From Tipula vernalis (lineage: Eukaryota > Arthropoda > Insecta > Diptera > Tipulidae), in the NCBI GenBank assembly GCA_958295665.1, contig OY282560.1, positions 85,040,311-85,104,310 on the forward strand: a DNA stretch of 64,000 nt. The letters are read 5' to 3'. Shown here one piece after another: positions 1 through 10,803 of the stretch. A model generated the notes under the pieces. It worked only from the letters and a program-made list of their open reading frames with translations, was not told the DNA's origin and did not search any database. Position 1 is the stretch's first letter, and each line of letters opens with the position of its first letter. Position numbers and translations under genes: made by a program.

Positions 1-504
1 GATGGCTATTCGGACACTACCTCATAGTAAACCGGCATAATAAGGCATGTGTCAACTGGCAACCGATTAAATCTTCTCCAGACAAGGCAATTTATTTTTT
101 GATACCTCTTAATAATCCATTAAAAATGGTTTGTATCAAATCAAATTTTTATTTTTTATTTATAGGAATTCTATAATTAGTTTTTAATGTGAACATTTTT
201 GTATATATTTTAAAATAAATTGTTTAAATATTAACCGGAAAATTAAAAAAAAAAACAGAAACCGTGAACTATTTTTTTTTGAATATTTTATTATGAACAA
301 ATTCATTAATCAAACTGAATTAACCCATAATTAAATCAACTGCAATTAAATTACACCCATATTTTGTAAAATTAATTGATAAGCATTCAAAACAACGATA
401 ACTAGTGAATGAGTTCACCGTACTAAATGTCACCAACGTTGTATGTCGATTCCAGGTTGTGAAATTGCTGTAATTTTTTTAAATTTTTTTTATTAAACAT
501 AAAA

Positions 505-940
505 GAGTCAGCAACAAATCTTACAAGCGATTTTGAGAAAAAGTACTAACTTTTTATATTTAAAATTTACACCTTCTACAAGAAATATCCTTTGCTACAA
601 AATATTGTACGCGTAAAACCGGCTTAGCCTTAACAATTTCTTTTATTTCTCGTAATGTCATGTTCAAACACAGTTTGTACTGTGAAACGTTTCAAAGTGG
701 ACATGTTTTGTAATTGTGTTGCGTAAATACTCAATTGTGCACATCCGAATGCCCGTTACTCCCGATTGTTTTCACACATTGGCATAATATAATTAGTGGT
801 GAATATTTTACAGGTGAAATATTGCTTCAAGTCCATATACATTCCTATTAGAATTTTGTTTTCCGTTTAAATGTGTCAATCAATCTGTATGTTTAGTTTA
901 CTTTTTGTTTCTAGGCAATGTTTCATTTTCAAACCAATTT
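505..940 (+). repeat. Dispersed repeat, copy A (inverted partner at 49,055-49,410)
   Basis: This segment matches the reverse complement of about 49,055-49,410 over more than 300 bases with scattered substitutions. Shared landmarks in order include GCGATTTT, CTTCTACAAGAAATATCC, AAAATATTGTA, GCGTAAAACC, TGTCATGTTCAAA and GGTGAATATTTT. After the last landmark, copy A carries roughly 60 extra bases before similarity resumes near 894. No protein is evident. It is an old repeat family or the non-coding part of a transposon; the class is unknown. Confidence 0.75.
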
Positions 941-1234
941 ATATTGGATCGACGTGAAAATTGTTTCGAGAAGCCGGGAGTAGCCGTATCAACGTATGTA
1001 CCAATACAGCAGTATTGTATATTCAGTTATTAATAACAAAAATAATAATAAAATTGTGTAGGTATATTCCCGCGCTTTTTTATAGTTTTTATAAAACATT
1101 TTTTTATTTCTAATTTTGGTACACCGCTCGGTACGAACTCTTGAGAAATCAAAAATTCAAAGTTTTTTTTTATGTGTGTCCAACGGACACTAGCTCAGCA
1201 TTATAAGACATATGTATAACGACAAGTCGGCATC

Positions 1235-1315
1235 AGAAAAAAAGTTACCCAAAGCCAATGGTTCCTCTAAGTATTGTACAACATACCGAACCGTTGGCTT
1301 TGGGTAATTTTTCAA
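1235..1315. repeat. Short inverted repeat (hairpin)
   Basis: Two arms of about 25 bases, GTTACCCAAAGCCAA plus TGGTTC on the left and the near-exact reverse complement on the right, flank a loop of about 25 bases. It could be a tiny MITE remnant or a structured RNA. Nothing in the flanks decides between these. Confidence 0.7.
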
Positions 1316-1952
1316 TCAGATCACTCCCACTCGGTTAAAATTACAATTGGCATGGTCTAATATTTATATACATATACATACGTATTATGTATGGAATCTA
1401 GGTCAATAATTAAATTACTGTCCAGGTACATCAGAAACTAAAAAACACAATTTTCCTTGCTTGGGTAAATTTTTTTTGTCTAAAAATGATAACCTTGATG
1501 TTGCATGTCTAATTCGCTTGGAATTGTCAAATAAAAAACGAACATCGTAAATAAAAAAAATAAAAATATAATGGTTTAATGTCGTGTATGCGGCAAGATA
1601 AAACAGAACGAATTTCGGTCTAATAATGCAAATCTTCATAATCACTTGTTAAAACAAAAATAAAAAAAAAAGTAAATAAATTGGCAGCGTGTTTTTTACA
1701 GTATGTTTGACGTGTGATTATGTATGTGCGAAATATAAGAAATTAATACAAAATACTTAAAACGTGAATGTCGTAAAATACTACTTAGAACACGAGTTTT
1801 ACGAAATTTAAAAAAAACAGGGTGTAGCCCTGTACTTGTTAAGCTGTACATTTGTAGTTACTATCATCTTTTGGTTTATGTTGGCATTTACGGTAAAAGT
1901 GCATCGTTACCGCAACCGATCCTTTTAGTGTGTATATCACGCCAGAAATCCA

Positions 1953-2719
1953 GAATGGGTTGGCCATGACTTTCGAGTCAAATGGTTGTGTTTTTTTCCT
2001 CGAGAATTAATTTTTATTAAAAATAATTATTTTATTGTAAATTGGCTATTCAAACTAAAATTCGATAAATTCAGTGAATTGTGAATTGTGTAAGAGTGCA
2101 TGATTGTGCATCGCTTTATTACGGTTCAACATTTAGGGAAAAAAACATTAGGTATAATGTGTAAAGTTTTGATTAGACAGGTGAGATAGGGAAGTCTTGG
2201 AATATATGTCCAAACTGGAAATGCAGTTTATTGATGTTAAAAGAAGCCTTGATGTAATGAAACTATTGGTGATGTGTGATGAAAGAAAATATAAAAGATA
2301 AAACAAAAATTAGATAATTTATAAATTATTAGAGCAAACTATAGAGTTACGGTGTTTAGTGATTAAAAGATAACAGAGTGATATAACAAAGGGTACTGAA
2401 TTTAATAAAGGAATAATTAAGTACATAAATGATAAATGGCTAACTAATTATTAAACTAGTGTCTATGTGTTTAAAGAATTTATTTGAAATATAGAGTGTA
2501 GAATTTATTTGAAATGTAGGGTTATATGAAATGTAGTGAGTTGATGTGATGAAATTAGTGTGTGATGAAATAGAATTAAAATTAAAATTAAAATAATTCA
2601 TAAATTAAATTATTTAGTATGCTATTGAGTTAAGAATTTAGAATTTACAACTGTGGTGGAATAGCTGGAATTAATAACTAGAAAATTAGAAGGTAAGCTA
2701 AGTTAAATAAATCGGTAAA
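1953..2719 (+). other. 5' leader of the LINE
   Basis: This is the untranslated leader between the insertion junction and the open frame. It is AT-rich, has a short AATTAAA run near 2575-2597 and shows no open frame of note. It should contain the internal promoter of the element, but I see no specific motif. Confidence 0.6.
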
Positions 2720-5700
2720 TTGGCAATATTGTATTATACATTGCACACTCAGTATTTACTGTTAGGCATGGAAGTACACAAAATACCAAGTGATGGAAAT
2801 TACCTTTTCAATGCAATCATCCATCAGCTGCAACTACAAGATTCTCATTCTTCAACCTGTTCAGCAAGTGATCTCCGAGCTGAAATTGTCAGCTTTATAC
2901 GCGGTAATCTTAATGATTATTCTCACACAATATTGGATGCATGTCATCAGATCTATAATCCCAGGGAAATTTTGAATCACACTGGAAATCAATTAATATT
3001 AAGATATCTATCCGACCTTCAGCAGACTGGATTTTGGGGTGGCGCCGAATGTCTTTCGGCCGTGTCTAATTTGAAAAAACTAAAAATAAATATTTATTAT
3101 GTCAAACATCAAATCACTTTTACACCGACCAGAGGAACGTATAACACTGAAATTAATTTGCTATATACGGGGTCACATTATGACAGCTTAATGTTCCAAC
3201 AGGAACATACCCCATTGCTTGCTAACACGGCACAATATTCCGATTTTCCTAACATAGCAGAGAATGTCCACCGGAAAATTTCCACCACTGACAATCCTTA
3301 TACACTAATTGAGGAATCACAGTTAATTGAGTCACCAATCCTGGACCTTCCCGTCAACTCATTCTGCCTTGGAACTTGGAACGTTCGAGGTCTTCATAAC
3401 TCCCAGAAACGTGACGCCATTGACAGAATTTTATTAGAAAATAATGTCCATATATGTAGTGTCTCAGAAACGAATATGCCCTCTGGAACCTGTTCTTCAA
3501 AAAATTACATTTGGCACCTTACAAACGATCCCAAGACAAAAAGACGTGGAGTGGGAATTTTGATAAAAAGGCATACCTTCATTCGGACCATGGGAATTCG
3601 AAAATATTTTGGTGCCATAATTACTCTGAACGGCAGAATTAGAATAGGAGGATCATTGCCATATCCGTTTATGTTCCACCTCACACTTCCCAATACAATC
3701 GTCGTCTTTCCACAAAGATATTCTCAAAGTTACTTTCGATAATTGATCGTTGCCCGCAACAGATCGATATCGTCTTATTTGGAGATTTTAATGCTCATCT
3801 AAAAGAAGATGATTTGCAGTCGAAGAATGAGAATGGAGTTTCTCTAGAACTACTAACTCGGTCGACTCAACTTTTTAATCACACCCTTCATGGACGTCGG
3901 CGGAAACTTATGACCTGGACTGATGGTCGATTGTATTCCCAGTTGGACTGTATTTTAACCCGTAAAAGCAATCGGGTTATTTATGTTAAGTCGGTGAAAG
4001 CCGCCTGTTTTTACCCGTCACTAAGCGATCATCGTTTAATATGGATTGTGTGCACCATGCGAAAAGTGCGGTCGCTTGCCTGTCCTACTAATGTAAAGCC
4101 AGTTCTGATCTCTGCAGGGCCACCTATGACCTATTCATTCAAATCTTTGAATCTCTAGTTACTGCAAGGAGTAAAGATACACAAACAATATCAGTCCGTT
4201 TTAGCAAAATCATTTGCACAAGCAGTTTCAGATATAAATGATTGTAATCTATGGCATTTGATAACTACTTGCATCAAGGAAAGCTCCCAACAGTTACTCA
4301 CCACCAAGACGCCCCTGACACCTAAGCGTAGGAAAGCATTGGCGCTCTTTAAACAGGCCCAATTTCACAAACATGCTCATCCACAGGAGATGAGCTCTCG
4401 ATTGCGTCTACAAAGTGCCAGGAAACGTTTGTCTGATGCCTATTCCAGGCACAAATCTTCTGAATGCAAACAATTTTTTAGTCGTTTGACTTACTATTCT
4501 CCTCCAGAACGTCTTCGCAGAACTTATTCATATTTTAAGATTTTCAAACGAGATTGCTCTTCCTTTCGCGGAAATTACATACCAATTTCCTCCTGGGTAA
4601 ATGAACTTTCTACCATTGAAGGGACCTGGCCGAGCCTTATAGAGGAACAGGATTACTTTCCTCTAGGTCCTCCTCCAAATAAGGAAGACATTCAGTCAGT
4701 CCTGAATTTAATCCGCCCAGGCACTGCCCCGGGGCCGGATCAAATTCCCATTGAACTATTTAAATATGCACCCAACAATATTATTGAAGCGCTTCATAAA
4801 GTCATAGAAACTGCATGGATAAACAATGACCCACCAACCGAGTGGCTGGAGACCATTCAGGTTCCAATTCCTAAGAACAAGAATCCTCGTCAAACCAGTG
4901 ATTTCCGACGCATAACCCTATGCAATGTAGGATACAAGATCTATGCCAAGCTTCTTCTTGAAAAGTTGGATGATCATCTCGAATTACCGCCTTCATACCA
5001 AGCTGCGTTTTTGCCCAATCGCTCGACTGATGATCACATGTTTGTCGTTCGTCGAGTACTGGATGAAGAATGGCGCTCCGGGAATGAAACTTTTACCTTT
5101 TCTATTGACTTAGCAAAAGCATTTGACACAGTCAATCTAAAGGTCGTAATCGAATGTCTTCAACAATATGTGCCTCATTATCTGGTAAACCGCATCATAA
5201 AGGCTTGTTTCTGGGAGAAAACCTCCATCAAGTGGTTTAACACCTGTACAGCTAGAGTTAAAAAGAACAAAGGGGTAAAACAGGGTTGTCCTCTATCACC
5301 AAGACTTTTTAATTTCATTTTGAATGAAGTATTGGTAACTGTTGCCGATCAGTATCCAGAATTATGTTTAAATCAAGGAGGGACATTGCAGCTTCCTTTA
5401 ATTCTAGCATATGCTGATGACATTTTAATTGTCACTCGAGACCCTGCACGCTTAGAACCCATTCTGATTGAGTTGATCGCTGGATTAGAGATTGCCGGAC
5501 TAACAGTGAATCCAAATAAATGCACTGTACTTATTAGAAACCCAGACTCCTTAATACCCATCCCATCCAATGTCAGAATAGGTGGAATTACTTTCACCTC
5601 AGTGAAAACATTACGATACTTGGGCACCTACTTCACAACTAGGCTTAGTAGGCCCCTCACTACCCGGACCCGGTGTCGCCAAGCGCTCGGGGTCACAAAA

Positions 5701-6254
5701 CTAATGCAATCTTTCATTAAAAGAAATAAAGTATCTTCTTAGATAGCATCACGATGTATAATACTGTCATAGTTCCCATGATGATCTATGGATTGAAAAC
5801 CACCGCCCTTACACTTGCAAATCGGAAGAGATTAAGGAAATTTGAGCTCTTTTTCTTGAGAAGATTACTGGAATTTAGTAAAGATAAATCCACCCTCGGA
5901 GCAAGGAAAATTAAAGAAATTTTGAACGGTAAAACAATAACAAAGCGCATTAAGTTCCAGCGGATCAATTATTGGGGACATGTGTACCGCCGTCCGTCTA
6001 TCCATATACTCAAGGCTGCTTTCACGTACAGTGCTGGTCCTAGGAAACTAGGACGACCATGTTTTACCTGGCATGATTCGTTACACCAGGATTTAAATTA
6101 TCTCAACAAATCGCATAATGAATGGGAACCTCTCTTATCCTCTCGAGTTGATTTACGGAAAGCAGCTGAAGGGATTTACCAATGCGAAGAATCAGATTCA
6201 AGTGAGCTTCTTGAAGATGAAATTTCGGAAGACGAGATAGCTAAAGTAATGTAG
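2720..6254 (+). pseudogene. LINE polyprotein: OTU-like domain, APE-type endonuclease, reverse transcriptase
   Basis: Three modules run in order. An OTU-like cysteine-protease domain starts near 2768 with DGNYLFNAI and ends near SHYDSL (His at codon 3176-3178). The usual catalytic Cys of the DGNC motif is Tyr here (TAC at 2801-2803). The endonuclease begins near 3365 (LGTWNVRGL), with SETNM, GDFNAH and SDHRLI. The reverse transcriptase (about 4258-5742) has LAKAFDTVN, KQGCPLSPRLF and an intact YADD box. The C-terminal part (5754-6254) has the WGHV...GRP pattern seen after RTE-like RTs. Lesions: a frameshift near 3650, a TAG at 4156-4158 and a frameshift near 5735. The start could be 2720 or 2768; the latter puts the OTU-like motif at the very N-terminus. 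Confidence 0.85.
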
Positions 6255-7252
6255 GTTGGATATTACAACTTTTATCAAATATTCATCGCTTACGTACAGC
6301 AGAGCGATGTCAAGCAAGGAACTAATGGGTAATTCATTAATTAATCAACTGCTAAACAAATGTAGTTAAATTTATTTAAGTTAAGTAGAGGTAAAATAAA
6401 TAGATATAAATGGATTGACATAGTAAATAAATAATTGAATACATATACATATGTATAGTTTATTTGTTATAATTTATAATTGACGAAGGGTTTGCGGTTG
6501 TAACGTCAAGGTGGGAGAGATGGTGGTTGTGGGCGTTTTCGGATGGGAACAAATTTGTAGTTGGTTGTGTTCTTATATGGGAAGGGTGGACTATTCATAA
6601 CATGCTAATTGGGTTCAAAGTTTGAACTGTTTCAGGTATATTGCAGAATTTATTACTCTCCAAAAAGTTAAGTAGCGAATTGAGAAACTTGATGGAGCAT
6701 GCAAGTGTCTGGATGGATTAAATAAAATATTATTAATAGATTTTTCCTGCTCCTGGACAGGATTGTTACTAGATGATTATTTATTTATTTAGTATAACTT
6801 AGGGTAGGAAGTAACTAACCGAGGATTGCTGAGAAACATATTTAACCTTATTAAAATAAATAGTGATTAAGATGATGACATGTTGGACCTCAGGAAATTA
6901 GCAATAGATTAGATAATTCTGTCAGAATAAATTACAACAATAATACAAAGTTAAAATTTCAGGACTGAAGGAAAAAAAGCAAAGTTACCGGTCTTAAGGA
7001 AATAAGAACTTGTAGATAGAAATTATGCCGTCCTGTGATAACAAATTATTATTATTATTATTATTATTAACAATTGTTATACTACTAACTGTTGACCGTC
7101 AAGGTATCTGTAACCGGGTCTAACTCAATCCTATACTAATAATCCTATCCAATCCTTCCAAGTCAATGTAAAAAGGGTGTACGGTGGGCTCGGCGTCATC
7201 CGGGAGATCTTGCTAAAGGCTTGGTCGTACAACCCAAATCAAATCAAATCAA
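6255..7252 (+). other. 3' UTR and tail of the LINE
   Basis: This is non-coding. It contains a tract of about eight ATT units at 7041-7066 and a terminal block that ends in four CAAAT units. The region before the tail (about 7140-7230) is less AT-rich than its surroundings and is the likely RT recognition segment. Confidence 0.65.
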
Positions 7253-7666
7253 ATATCACGCCAGAAATCCAATTTTAGAAAACCCAAGTTTTCTATATTT
7301 CGCTATATTATTTTATATTTCGCACTTTTGTGAATGTGCTATTTTGTACCTGTAATTAGAAAATTTGTGTTTTGCGTACTTTAGGAAACAGGATTAGATT
7401 TCTCACGTGATTATCACACCAGAAATACCGTATATATTCCGATTACGTAATTAAACATTCTGTTCGATTTATAGTGATTATGCAACATTGTGCACTACTA
7501 GACTTACCTTAAAAATAGTTTAAATTGACCAGAATCAGCCATAAGACCTCCACAATTCATGAAAATTGTTGTTAATCGAAGAGGTTATATCAGCGATTTC
7601 CAGAAATCCCACCTTTTTATAAGATTCTTTGGCTGATTCTGGCTAAAGTGTAATATGCACAAACAT

Positions 7667-7895
7667 GAATCTTGACCAGTAAATTAACTATATTTTGTTT
7701 TAATTCGTACCTTAGTAAAAGGTGAGATTTCTGGAAATGGCTCATATTAACTCCTCGAGGTATCTCTTCAAAATCGCGATTTCAGTAAATAGTGAATGCT
7801 CTGAATCTTGCCCAGTATATTAACTACATTTTGCTTATATCGCATCTTAGTAAAAGGTCTGGTTTCTGGAAATCGCCCATGTAACCTCTTTGTGT
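7667..7895 (+). repeat. 136-bp tandem repeat in the Tc1 left end
   Basis: Two head-to-tail copies start at 7667 and 7803, each beginning GAATCTTG(A/C)CCAGTA and each containing TTAGTAAAAGGT and TTTCTGGAAAT. The second copy is partial, about 90 bases. A related inverted segment (GATTTCCAGAAATCCCACC) lies at about 7596-7615. The repeated TTTCTGG core matches the terminal inverted repeat, so these may be extra transposase-binding sites. Confidence 0.7.
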
Positions 7896-8040
7896 AGCCT
7901 AATTGTGAGGGTAATATTAACGATTATGACCAACTTAAATTCTTTTAAGTTAAGTTTAGTAATGTACAATGTTGCACATCCTTATAAACCAAAAATATGC
8001 TTTATTACGTAAACTGAATATATTGAATTTGTAGTGTGGC

Positions 8041-8970
8041 AAAACGCAAGCAAATCACGCTTGAACAGTGATGCGTTATTTATACCCTACGTGAGGAAGG
8101 ATACAGTGAACGTCAAATTACAGAAAGGCTAGGAATTTCTTGTAAACGTCTCCACTACACCCTTGCTAGAAAACAAGAAACTGGAAAAAATGAAGATAGA
8201 CAAATATCTGGCAGGTTCAAATCGACAACAAATCAAGAGGATAATTTCATCATGTTAAAAGGCGTCTACTATCTGCAGGACGAAGAGGATGTGTTGCTGC
8301 TAAACAACCAAAACTAACAATTCGACATAAGAAAAGTAGACTGTAATTGGCAAAGGCGCACAAAAGCTGGACAATAAGCCAATGGGAAAATGTCCTTTGA
8401 AGTGATGAATCAAAGTTTCAAATTTTCGGATCCAATGGATGTGTGTGTGTAAGCCGGTCAAAAGAAGAGAGGGCTTCAGAAGCATATACAGTGCCTACTA
8501 TCAAACATGGTGGTGGTAATGTTATGGTTTGGGGGTGTTCTAGCAACAGTAAACACGGCAATCTTGTGAGGATAACCGAAAAACTAAACAAGGAAAACTA
8601 TTTGAAAATTCTTCAGGATTCCGCCATACCCAGTGGAGTGCATCTCTTTGGTCCTGGATTCATTTTGCAACAGGATAATGATCCTAAGCATTCATCAAAA
8701 CTGTGGAACAAGAAAAAGATGAAAAGATTTTAAAAATCATGCAATGGCCATCTCAATCACCTGACCTTTGTCCCATTGAACTTGTTTGGGATGAACTCGA
8801 TAGAAGGGTAAAAAAATCGATCTCCTACTAGATCAGAACATTTGTGGCAACTATTAGAGAACGAATGGAACAAGTTAGATGAAGCTTATTTTAAGAAATT
8901 AATTAATAGAATGCCTAGGCCTAGAAAAATTAATAGAATGGGTGGACATTTCGATGAAGCTAAAATTTAA
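8041..8970 (+). pseudogene. Tc1-like transposase (DD34E), degenerate
   Basis: The N-terminus reads as a helix-turn-helix (KRKQITLEQ...LREEGYSERQITERLGIS). The catalytic region retains SDESKF near 8400 (first Asp), FILQQDNDPKHSS near 8660 (second Asp) and SPDLCPIELVWDEL near 8758-8797 (Glu), so all three DD34E residues are still readable. The C-terminus ends GGHFDEAKI before TAA at 8970, typical of the family. Several stops and frameshifts interrupt it (for example an early TGA near 8070), and the longest open piece is 8443-8733. It encoded the enzyme that cuts and pastes the 1935-9137 element. Confidence 0.85.
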
Positions 8971-9139
8971 TTTTATTTTCATATTGTATGTTAAATTTTT
9001 ATTTTGTTTAAGTTAGTTTTTATTTAATTTTTAATTTTATATCAATATAAATAAATTTAGATGGCTTTGTTTTATTTTATTTGATTTTACCTTGCTGCTT
9101 TCAAACTTTTGGACGGTCGTGTATTTCTGGCGTGATTTA

Positions 9140-9960
9140 CGCCCTTTTAGTGTTATGCCTTAGAGACACACAAACCAGATAATCGCATTTTCTACATTAT
9201 TTAGTACTTTTTCTCAATTTGTCACTAAACGATGTTGGCAAAACAGGATTATCACGAGTCATAACTCAATAATCGAAACAACGAGTTGTAGAAACAATAA
9301 ACGCAACCATGAATTGCAAAATAGAGTGAAAGTGTAAATGAGATAGCAGTATAATTTAGCAATATCGATATTGATGTCAAATTCTTTGAGGAAAAAAAAA
9401 AATCAATCCGAATCAATAAATTGATTTTTTTTTTCTGGATTGACAATTTGACATTACATATTCTTTCGACAAAAATAAATTGATTTTTTTGTTTGATCCG
9501 AATCATTTGTAACAAATTCGGATTTTTTGGTATATTTCATCAAAATTTCAGAAATACATAGAAATGTAAACGACAAAATTAATATAAACAAAACGACCCC
9601 ATTTTTATAAAACATTTGTGGTTATATTGCGATGCGAATAGTGGCGTTTTAATCTAAATTAACATTTTGTTTCTTTTTACGATAACTTTAAATTTGAATA
9701 AAATATGTATTTCTTTATTTGTTATATTTTTTACCATCACAACTATACAAATGGATCAATTTTTTTTTTCATATACTTTGGTAAATAAAAAAATCGATTT
9801 TTTTGTTGCAAATCGAAAGAATTTAACTTAAACTTTTATGTTATTTACGGTTTTGTGATTTGTGATATTTATGTATATAAATTATACGAAAGAACAAGAA
9901 AAACAAAGGGCAATCTCTTCTAGAAATTCTGGTCAATGATAACAAACAATTACGAAACAT
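9140..9960. other. Non-coding AT-rich interval
   Basis: I find no gene. Around 9365-9460 there is a loose inverted repeat made of GATGTCAAATT and AATTTGACAT with A/T runs between. The open frame at 9252-9515 on the minus strand is low-complexity and falls in this palindromic area. Confidence 0.5.
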
Positions 9961-10740
9961 TAATGTTGGAAACAAGTGTGCAGAATTCTGCAAGCATCGA
10001 AATTAGAAAACACTATATATAGACAATTTGCAGAATTCTGCGTTATATGTATTTCATTCCATATAATACTAGTGGCTTCTAATTTCGATGCATGCAGAAT
10101 TCTGTATATCTGTTGCGTATAATGTTGGAAACACAAGTGCAGAATTCTTCATGCATCGAAATTAGAATAGATATTACTTTCTTTTAGGAGATTAATCTGT
10201 TTTGAGGCCCCCGGGTTCGCCAAAGTGGGTTTCGAAATGGTGTCTGTCTCTCTGTCTGTTTATCCGTCAATCTGTCAGTCTGTGTCTTATCTATAGCTTA
10301 GATGGTTTAACCAATCGAACTGAAATTTCATATTTAAGTTGTTTTTCATAAATTGGCGGGTTCCAGTGAATTTTAGTCCAAATCACCTAACTGAAAGTGG
10401 CCACTCCCTTGGGCCAGAAAGTTTATTTTGCAAATATCTCAAAAAGTATAAGGTTTACAGAAAAACTATTTCCAAATATAAATAAAAAACAAGAATAAAT
10501 TTGTAAGAAATTTACACTATATGGCTATATTACATAAAAGGTAACATATCTAGTAAAATTTGTAAACTTTTTATTTTTTTCAATCAATTTTTTTGGTTGA
10601 CGGATAATAATTTTTTTCAAAATTGCCGTAATGTAACTTGACACAAAAAAATAATATAAAAGTCAAAAATAAATAAATATCACCAAGCACATATGCGTGC
10701 ATCGCTCCATGCAGAAATTCTGAATATGTGTTTCCAACCC
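9960..10740. repeat. Inverted and direct copies of a TTGGAAACA...CAGAATTCT module
   Basis: A 45-base module beginning ATGTTGGAAACA and ending CATCGAAATTAGAA occurs directly at 9963 and 10121. It occurs inverted at about 10077-10106, and in degenerate inverted form at 10700-10740 (GCAGAAATTCTGAATATGTG then TTTCCAA). The outer 10121 and 10740 copies could be the ends of one MITE of about 620 bp. That MITE would enclose a TCTG-rich block (10240-10285) followed by AACCAATCGAACTGAAATTT, a sequence style common in insect non-coding repeats. No coding capacity is seen. Confidence 0.6.
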
Positions 10741-10803
10741 AAGTAGCTACTGAATGTTTTTTGTTTTGTGTGAATCATTTTATTTAGCACCTTACGTTAT
10801 GTC

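Larger units (their letters stand above)
1..1930. other. Non-coding AT-rich DNA, left edge
   Basis: I see no gene here. The stretch is AT-rich with many homopolymer runs. It contains a dispersed repeat (about 505-940) and a hairpin (1235-1315), listed separately. The short minus-strand open frame at 1415-1645 is low-complexity and resembles no family I know. Confidence 0.6.
1953..7254 (+). mobile_element. Near full-length non-LTR retrotransposon (LINE), RTE-like, with OTU-like domain
   Basis: The insert lies between two perfect copies of a 19-base sequence, ATATCACGCCAGAAATCCA (1934-1952 and 7253-7271), which is the target-site duplication from target-primed reverse transcription. It has a 5' leader of about 770 bases, one long but lightly broken coding region (2720-6254), a 3' UTR of about 1 kb with an ATT microsatellite (about 7041-7066), and a (CAAAT)4 tail at 7235-7254 instead of poly(A). 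A short-repeat tail and the apurinic-type endonuclease suggest an RTE-like clade. The perfect target duplication and few coding lesions imply recent insertion. Confidence 0.88.
1935..9137 (+). mobile_element. Tc1-like DNA transposon, split by a LINE insertion
   Basis: Both ends carry the inverted repeat ATCACGCCAGAAAT, bounded by TA dinucleotides at 1933-1934 and 9138-9139, as expected for the TA target duplication of Tc1/mariner elements. Without the LINE at 1953-7254 the element is about 1.9 kb. Further CCAGAAAT or TTTCTGG motifs lie inside the left end near 7410, 7600, 7725 and 7865, which resembles the internal binding sites of Tc1 elements with long ends. The transposase at 8041-8970 is broken, so this copy is dead. 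Both flanks also carry CCTTTTAGTG (just outside each TA), probably a pre-existing target repeat. Confidence 0.8.
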
